This document shows positions 6,942-7,709 of a stretch of 7,709 bases of DNA, piece by piece. A program made the position numbers and the translations under genes. The notes beneath the pieces were generated by a model. It saw nothing but the letters and a program-made list of their open reading frames with translations, did no database searches and was not told the origin of the DNA. Source of the DNA: Neisseriaceae bacterium (GTDB lineage: Bacteria > Pseudomonadota > Gammaproteobacteria > Burkholderiales > Neisseriaceae); assembly GCA_030146285.1 (NCBI GenBank), contig JASLBZ010000134.1, forward strand, positions 1 through 7,709. Reading direction: 5' to 3'. Within the stretch, counting starts at the first letter, position 1. Each line of letters begins with the position of its first letter.

Positions 6942-7502
6942 TCATTTTTGGTATGGGATGTGGGTTATTGGCTTGCCTGATGCATCCCATTCCAATAAAT
7001 CCCCATTCGCTTGGTTGTTTACAAAATGCCCGGCGCTTTCTTTTTGTCCGTTTTCATACCAAGTGGTATAAGGGCCGTTGATGTTGCCATTTTTAAGTTT
7101 GACTTGCATTTTTTTCTGGCCGTTGCGATACCATGATGTGGCCCATCCATTTGCTAAGCCATTCTTGAATTTCATTTTGCTTTCTTTTTGCGCATTGTCG
7201 TACCAGTAAGTCTCAGTGCCATGTTGTAGGTTATTTTTGAAGTGAGCAATCAGTTTTTTATTGCCATTTTCATGCCAAAGCGTCCATTTCCCTTGTTTCA
7301 TGCCGTTTTTGTATTGGCCCATTGCCTTGGTTTGTCCATTTGGGTAATACAAGGTTATGGCATCGTTGGTTTGTTGGGTATCAATGGCTTGGATGGTGCG
7401 ATTGGGGCTGGTTTGAGAGTCAATGGTTTGTGCTTGAAGATTTGAGGTGCTGGCAAACAAAAGGCATATTGCAAAGATGGTGATGGTGGTGTTTGTATTC
7501 AT
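6942..7502 (-). CDS. Secreted MORN-repeat protein (YwqK-like)
   Basis: A 186-residue protein with a signal peptide: short polar N-terminus, hydrophobic core ITIFAICLLFAS, probable cleavage near LQA|Q or QAQ|T at 23-25. A polar linker follows to about residue 50, and then the rest is MORN-type repeats. These recur at exactly 24 residues: an aromatic residue at 52, 76, 100, 124, 148 and 172, the N-(G/A) pair three residues on (S-G in the last), K/V-N-G/N at 65, 89, 113, 137 and 161, and Gly at 71, 95, 119, 143 and 167. Databases often call such proteins YwqK-family antitoxins, but no toxin gene adjoins it here, so I make no antitoxin claim. The beta-hairpin repeats suggest binding of lipid, protein or cell-wall material; the true function is unknown. 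The start is supported by AAGGGG six bases upstream and a good promoter. It has no operon partner and is convergent with the dehydrogenase gene. Confidence 0.85.
   Translation of the reverse strand: MNTNTTITIFAICLLFASTSNLQAQTIDSQTSPNRTIQAIDTQQTNDAITLYYPNGQTKAMGQYKNGMKQGKWTLWHENGNKKLIAHFKNNLQHGTETYWYDNAQKESKMKFKNGLANGWATSWYRNGQKKMQVKLKNGNINGPYTTWYENGQKESAGHFVNNQANGDLLEWDASGKPITHIPYQK
6975..7349 (-). repeat. Five-and-a-bit 24-codon MORN repeats
   Basis: Codons 52-176 of the MORN gene repeat with a 72-base period: five full units and the start of a sixth. The unit pattern is roughly W-Y-x-N-G-Q-K-x, a short strand, K-N-G-x-x-x-G, and a second strand. Units 2 to 5 are the most alike; the last aromatic/Ser-Gly unit is the most degenerate. 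The protein pattern is regular while the codons vary, which points to an old, selected repeat and not a recent duplication. Confidence 0.8.
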
Positions 7503-7508
7503 CGACTG

Positions 7509-7514
7509 CCCCTT
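7509..7514 (-). promoter_or_regulatory. Ribosome binding site of the MORN gene
   Basis: AAGGGG on the minus strand lies six bases before the ATG at 7502. It is the clearest Shine-Dalgarno in the window and fixes the start that gives the signal peptide. Confidence 0.6.
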
Positions 7515-7542
7515 ACTTAAGTGCTGAATGAGTCAAGCCAAA

Positions 7543-7571
7543 AGTATAGTGTTTTTTTATTTCTTTGTCAT
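7543..7571 (-). promoter_or_regulatory. Sigma70-type promoter of the MORN gene
   Basis: On the minus strand ATGACA (complement of 7566-7571, 5 of 6 matches) is followed after exactly 17 bases by TATACT (7543-7548, 5 of 6). The spacer is A-rich. Transcription would start near 7536, about 35 bases before the ATG. This is the best-matching promoter in the window. Confidence 0.5.
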
Positions 7572-7606
7572 TTCAAGGGGGCGGGGATAATGGTTAATGC
7601 AAATGC

Positions 7607-7639
7607 AAAAAATCCAACTTATTTCTAAGTTGGATTTTT
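7607..7639 (-). terminator. Terminator of the tRNA unit
   Basis: A perfect 13-bp stem (7608-7620 with 7627-7639) has a 6-base loop and, on the minus strand, ends in six T. It begins 7 bases after the tRNA 3' CCA. It separates the tRNA transcript from the MORN gene promoter downstream. Confidence 0.88.
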
Positions 7640-7646
7640 CTAAATT

Positions 7647-7709
7647 TGGTGGCGAATCAGGGATTCGAACCCCGGACACAAGGATTATGATTCCTCTGCT
7701 CTAACCGAC
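7647..7709 (-). tRNA. tRNA with CAU anticodon (Met or lysidine-type Ile2), 5' end cut off
   Basis: Read on the minus strand, the window holds the D-loop GGTTA and GAGC D-stem arm, and an anticodon stem GAGGA/TCCTT around loop ATCATAA. The anticodon is CAT (complement of 7687-7689). The T-arm is CGGGG-TTCGAAT-CCCTG. The 3' acceptor arm ATTCGCC is followed by discriminator A and encoded CCA (7647-7649). The first ~14 bases, including the 5' acceptor strand (predicted GGCGAAT), lie outside the window. CAU is shared by elongator Met, initiator Met and Ile2. The T-loop and expected G1-C72 pair argue against an initiator. Elongator Met and Ile2, whose C34 is converted to lysidine by TilS, cannot be separated with confidence here. 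Confidence 0.93.

Noticed and set aside
6942..7502. A toxin-antitoxin system including the MORN protein
   Set aside because: The protein has a signal peptide and no small partner gene lies in the flanking gaps, which are taken up by terminators, a promoter and a tRNA.

Overview
The window shows an ordinary housekeeping segment of a bacterial chromosome. It has moderate-to-low GC, compact intergenic gaps and clean rho-independent terminators. The genes are of proteobacterial type: a PBP5/6-like D,D-carboxypeptidase, a biosynthetic threonine dehydratase with a two-part ACT-like C-terminus, a large NAD-type glutamate dehydrogenase, and a tRNA with encoded CCA. A betaproteobacterium, perhaps Neisseriaceae-like, is my best guess. 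That rests on general gene character, not on a diagnostic marker; I saw no neisserial uptake sequence by eye.

Layout: bases 1-51 hold the tail of an unidentified plus-strand transcript and its terminator. Next is dacC-like (minus, 212-1354) with its own terminator at 160-190. A 381-bp divergent gap (1355-1735) separates it from ilvA (plus, 1736-3265). The gap carries candidate promoters for both genes, a palindrome over the dacC promoter, and a 21-codon ORF unusually rich in Val/Leu/Ile that could be an ilv-type leader peptide. A 177-bp gap with a strong hairpin leads to the NAD-glutamate dehydrogenase (plus, 3443-6871). A 13-bp hairpin terminator stands between it and a convergent small secreted MORN-repeat protein (minus, 6942-7502). 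The right edge is a truncated CAU-anticodon tRNA (minus, 7647-7709) followed by its terminator.

Functionally, ilvA and the glutamate dehydrogenase both belong to amino-acid nitrogen metabolism. IlvA deaminates threonine to 2-oxobutyrate for isoleucine synthesis. The dehydrogenase deaminates glutamate to 2-oxoglutarate. They look separately transcribed. The carboxypeptidase trims peptidoglycan stem peptides in the periplasm, and the MORN protein is probably also exported.

I found no mobile element, CRISPR array or defence system. The points most worth a second look are the possible ilvA leader peptide, the N-terminally short glutamate dehydrogenase, the exact 24-residue repeat protein, and the hairpin that contains a perfect -10 box upstream of the dehydrogenase.
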